7,821 nucleotides of DNA, from positions 1 to 7,821 of the forward strand of contig JAVVHH010000166.1 in assembly GCA_032249615.1 (NCBI GenBank), given 5' to 3'. This DNA comes from JAVVHH01 sp032249615. Its GTDB lineage: Bacteria > Pseudomonadota > Alphaproteobacteria > Acetobacterales > Acetobacteraceae. The notes under the pieces are model-generated. The model had not been told where the DNA came from and did no database searches. It saw only the letters and a list, made by a program, of their open reading frames with translations. The translations under genes were made by a program, and so were the position numbers. Below, piece by piece: positions 5,067-7,821 of this stretch (positions are counted from its first letter, which is position 1; every line of letters begins with the position of its first letter).

Positions 5067-6635
5067 ATGAGGCAAATCCTCCTCCTGCTGTTCGCGCTCC
5101 TGGCGGCGATCCCGGCCTGGGCACAAAGCGATCTGGCGCCGCTGGCGTCGTCCAGCTTCGACGATATCCGGCGGGGGGTCGACGCGCTGGCCCTCTCGGG
5201 CGACCCGCGTGCGGCCGTCGTGTTGGAAGCACTCCAAGCCGGCCGCCTCGTGGTCGGGCCGGACAAGGCGTTCTACATCAAGGACCCGTCCGGGACCCTG
5301 GTCGCGGCCGGCACCGGTGAGCCCGCAACGGCCGCCGGGCCGACCCGGCCCGTGCGGCTCAACAACTCGGTCCGCCGCTCCATCGACTCTGCCCTCGGCA
5401 GCCTGCGGCTGTTCGCGCGCGACCCCAACGATCGCGCAACCGCCGCGGAGGCCGTGTTCAAGGCCCGCGACGCCGCGGCCCTGCCGGTGCTCGATCGCGC
5501 GTTGGCGAAGGAGACCGATCCGGACGTCCGCCGCACCCTGCAGCAAGCCCGGGCCGCGGCGCTGTTAGCCACGCCGGAGGCATCGGAGCCGGACAAGCTC
5601 GCCGCCGTACGGATCATCCGGCAGCGCGGCGACTTGGATGCGCGCGGCCTGCTGGCCTCACTCTCGGGCCAGCCGGCTTCCGTGATGACGGAGGCTGCGG
5701 CAGGCGTCGCGGCGATCGACCGCACCCTGCAATTATGGAGCCTGGCGCAAGGCGCGTTCTACGGCATCAGCCTCGGATCCGTCCTGCTGCTGGCCGCGGC
5801 CGGCCTGGCGATCACGTTCGGCGTCATGGGCGTGATCAACATGGCGCACGGCGAGATGGTGATGATCGGCGCCTATGTGACCTACATTGTCCAGGAGGTG
5901 ATCCGGCAGCATGCGCCCGGGCTGTTCGGCGCCAGCCTGCTGATCGCCGTCCCGCTGGCGTTCCTGGTGTCCGGCGCCATCGGGGTGCTGATCGAGCGGA
6001 CGCTGATCCGCTACCTCTACGGCCGCCCGCTCGAGACCCTGCTGGCCACTTTCGGCCTGTCGCTGGTGCTGCAGCAAGCGGTCAGAACGATCTTCGGACC
6101 GACCAACCGCGAGGTCGGCACCCCGGCCTGGATGAGCGGGTCGGGCATGATCGGCCAACTCACCCTGACCTACAACCGCGTAGCGATCATCGTGTTCGCG
6201 ATCCTGGTGTTCGCCGCGCTGATGGCGGTGCTGCGCTACACGTCGCTCGGTTTGCGGATGCGGGCGGTGACGCAGAACCGGCGCATGGCCGCCGCGATGG
6301 GGATCAACACTCCCTGGGTGGATGCGCTCACGTTCGGGCTCGGCTCGGGGGTCGCGGGCATGGCGGGCGTGGCGTTGAGCCAGATCGACAACGTCAGCCC
6401 CAATCTGGGGCAGGGCTACATCATCGACAGCTTCATGGTCGTCGTGTTCGGGGGCGTCGGCAATCTGTGGGGCACGGCGGTTGCGGCGCTGACGCTCGGG
6501 GTGGTCAACAAATTCCTCGAGCCGGTCGCTGGCGCGGTGCTGGGCAAGATCGTCGTGCTCGTGCTGCTGATCCTATTCATCCAGCGCAAGCCGCGCGGCC
6601 TCTTCCCGCTGAAGGGCCGGGCGGTGGAGGCATGA
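5067..6635 (+). CDS. urtB: Urea ABC transporter, permease UrtB
   Basis: One of the two membrane subunits of the urea importer, related to LivH of branched-chain amino acid transport. It has 522 residues. A signal peptide (hydrophobic 4-17, cleavage AWA|Q after 19) is followed by an Ala/Arg/Asp-rich extracytoplasmic domain to about residue 222, an extension typical of UrtB and absent from LivH. The permease domain starts near LWSLAQGAFYGISLGS. It contains FGVMGVINMAHGEMVMIGAY, a family hallmark, and the later FMVVVFGGVGNLWGT segment that faces the ATPases. The ATG at 5067 is preferred for its GAGGG five bases upstream. A GTG at 5055 would lie inside the intercistronic stem. Its stop overlaps the urtC start by four bases (ATGA). 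Confidence 0.94.
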   Translation: MRQILLLLFALLAAIPAWAQSDLAPLASSSFDDIRRGVDALALSGDPRAAVVLEALQAGRLVVGPDKAFYIKDPSGTLVAAGTGEPATAAGPTRPVRLNNSVRRSIDSALGSLRLFARDPNDRATAAEAVFKARDAAALPVLDRALAKETDPDVRRTLQQARAAALLATPEASEPDKLAAVRIIRQRGDLDARGLLASLSGQPASVMTEAAAGVAAIDRTLQLWSLAQGAFYGISLGSVLLLAAAGLAITFGVMGVINMAHGEMVMIGAYVTYIVQEVIRQHAPGLFGASLLIAVPLAFLVSGAIGVLIERTLIRYLYGRPLETLLATFGLSLVLQQAVRTIFGPTNREVGTPAWMSGSGMIGQLTLTYNRVAIIVFAILVFAALMAVLRYTSLGLRMRAVTQNRRMAAAMGINTPWVDALTFGLGSGVAGMAGVALSQIDNVSPNLGQGYIIDSFMVVVFGGVGNLWGTAVAALTLGVVNKFLEPVAGAVLGKIVVLVLLILFIQRKPRGLFPLKGRAVEA

Positions 6636-7741
6636 GCCGCGCCTCGGTCATCGTGGTCACGCTGGTGCTCGGCGGCGCGCTTCTGCTGACAGCCGCCAAC
6701 CTGCTCACGGCCGAGACGAGCGCGCTGCACGTGCCGACCTACGCGGTTTCGTTGGTCGGCAAGTATCTCTGCTACGCGATCCTGGCGCTGGCAGTGGACC
6801 TCGTTTGGGGCTTCGCGGGCATCCTGAGCCTCGGGCACGGCGCGTTCTTCGCCCTCGGCGGTTACGCGATGGGCATGTATCTCATGCGCCAGATCGGCAG
6901 CCGCGGTCAGTATGGCAATCCTGTCCTGCCGGACTTCATGGTCTTCCTGAACTTCAAGGAACTGCCTTGGTACTGGCAGGGCTTCAACTGGTTCCCGTAT
7001 GCGCTGCTGATGGCGATGTTGGTGCCGGCGGTGCTGGCCTATCTTTTCGGTTGGCTCACCTTCCGCAGCCGGGTCAGCGGGGTGTATCTCTCGATCATCA
7101 CCCAGGCGCTGACCTATGCGCTGCTGTTGGCCTTCTTCCGCAACGACATGGGGTTCGGCGGCAATAACGGTCTGACCGACTTCAAGGAACTGCTCGGCTT
7201 TCCGCTGCAGCTCGATTCCACGCGGTGCGCGCTGCTCGTCGTCAGCGCCGTGCTACTCTGCGGGTTGTATCTGTTCGCGCGGGAGCTGACCGGGTCGCGC
7301 TACGGCAAGGTTCTGGTCGCCGTTCGCGACACGGAAAGCCGGACGCGCTTCCTGGGCTACCGGCCGGAGCACTACAAGCTGGTGGTCTGGGTGATCTCGG
7401 CCGTGATGGCCGGGATCGGCGGCGCGCTCTACGTGCCGCAGGTCGGGATCATCAACCCGGGCGAGTTCGCGCCGGCCAATTCGATCGAAGCGGTCATCTG
7501 GGTCGCGGTCGGTGGCCGAGGAACGCTCTATGGCGCGATCCTGGGTGCTGTCCTGGTCAACCTCGCCAAGACGCTGTTTACCGGCTGGCTCCCCGAATTG
7601 TGGCTGTTCGCACTGGGCGCGCTGTTCATCCTGGTGACGCTGCTGCTGCCGAAAGGACTCGTCGGCCTGGTCCGGCCGCGCGCCACGCCGCCCGTGCCGG
7701 TTGCGAGCGAGGAGACCGGTCTGCAGGAGGCAGTGGAATGA
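6632..7741 (+). CDS. urtC: Urea ABC transporter, permease UrtC
   Basis: Second membrane subunit of the urea importer, a LivM-type permease of 369 residues, close to the family's usual length. Hydrophobic helices run through the protein. Conserved landmarks are DLVWGFAGILSLGHGAFFAL around residues 55-74, a segment ending FGGNNGLTDF before the central loop, the cytoplasmic coupling stretch RYGKVLVAVRDTESRTRFLG, and VAVGGRGTLYGAILGAVLVN near the end. The start at 6632 forms an ATGA overlap with the urtB stop. The GGAGG just one base before it is too close to be ideal, so translation probably depends on coupling to urtB. The reading frame stays open far upstream, but that part is antiphase to urtB and is not coding. 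Its own stop overlaps the urtD start by four bases. Confidence 0.94.
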   Translation: MSRASVIVVTLVLGGALLLTAANLLTAETSALHVPTYAVSLVGKYLCYAILALAVDLVWGFAGILSLGHGAFFALGGYAMGMYLMRQIGSRGQYGNPVLPDFMVFLNFKELPWYWQGFNWFPYALLMAMLVPAVLAYLFGWLTFRSRVSGVYLSIITQALTYALLLAFFRNDMGFGGNNGLTDFKELLGFPLQLDSTRCALLVVSAVLLCGLYLFARELTGSRYGKVLVAVRDTESRTRFLGYRPEHYKLVVWVISAVMAGIGGALYVPQVGIINPGEFAPANSIEAVIWVAVGGRGTLYGAILGAVLVNLAKTLFTGWLPELWLFALGALFILVTLLLPKGLVGLVRPRATPPVPVASEETGLQEAVE

Positions 7742-7821
7742 GCATTGCTGGCGCCGCCGACACGCTGCTGTATTTGGACGGGGTCAGCGTCAGCTTCGAC
7801 GGGTTCAAGGCGTTGAACAAC
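7738..7821 (+). CDS. urtD: Urea ABC transporter, ATP-binding protein UrtD, N-terminal part
   Basis: The first 28 codons of the next gene, cut by the window edge. They read MSIAGAADTLLYLDGVSVSF, then DGFKALNN. This is the typical lead-in of LivG/UrtD ATPases: the beta strand with the aromatic A-loop region, then FKALNN just before the Walker A motif, which lies beyond the edge. The start has AGGAGG (7725-7730) seven bases upstream and overlaps the urtC stop (ATGA). Assignment relies on the conserved start and on operon order urtABCD; urtE would be expected next. Confidence 0.85.
   Translation, partial: MSIAGAADTLLYLDGVSVSFDGFKALNN

Noticed and set aside
5735..6631. Plus-strand open frame continuous with urtC, upstream of its start
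   Set aside because: It overlaps the conserved permease domain of urtB in another frame and has Arg/Gly/Ala-rich low-quality protein sequence. urtC clearly starts at 6632.

Overview
This high-GC window reads as the edge of a photosynthesis gene cluster joined to housekeeping and nitrogen-scavenging genes of an alphaproteobacterium. The lineage is an inference. It rests on GC-rich third positions, a purple-bacterial reaction-centre L subunit (pufL), a PpsR/CrtJ-type operator, and a urea ABC transporter (urt) operon behind a sigma-54 promoter. Rhodospirillales/Acetobacteraceae-like bacteria would fit, but the sequence alone does not fix the genus.

Layout. Positions 1-131 (minus) hold the first 43 codons of pufL, running off the left edge. 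Positions 132-250 are a divergent regulatory region. It carries a good sigma-70-type promoter for pufL whose -10 element sits inside a perfect TGTCA-N8-TGACA palindrome, the classic PpsR/CrtJ site. Positions 251-655 (plus) encode a small exported SH3-domain protein. It converges on a minus-strand pair at 663-2263: uppP (undecaprenyl-diphosphate phosphatase) followed, with a one-base overlap, by a secreted SGNH/GDSL hydrolase. Positions 2364-3539 (plus) encode a PLP-dependent class V aminotransferase of the serine/alanine-glyoxylate type. Positions 3540-3720 form a nitrogen-control region with an NtrC-like palindrome about 85 bases upstream of the predicted start of a near-consensus sigma-54 promoter. 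Positions 3721-7821 hold urtA, urtB, urtC and the start of urtD, tightly coupled. A 9-bp perfect stem between urtA and urtB probably sets the binding protein apart from the permease genes in expression.

How it works together. UrtA captures urea in the periplasm, UrtB and UrtC form the membrane channel, and UrtD (with UrtE, presumably beyond the right edge) powers import. The promoter architecture predicts induction under nitrogen limitation. On the left, the puf promoter should be shut by a PpsR-type repressor under oxygen and/or light. The reaction-centre gene leads its own transcript, with no pufBA light-harvesting genes directly upstream as in the textbook puf operon. I see no CRISPR array, transposon, RNA gene or clearly unknown multi-gene system. 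The most interesting content is regulatory.
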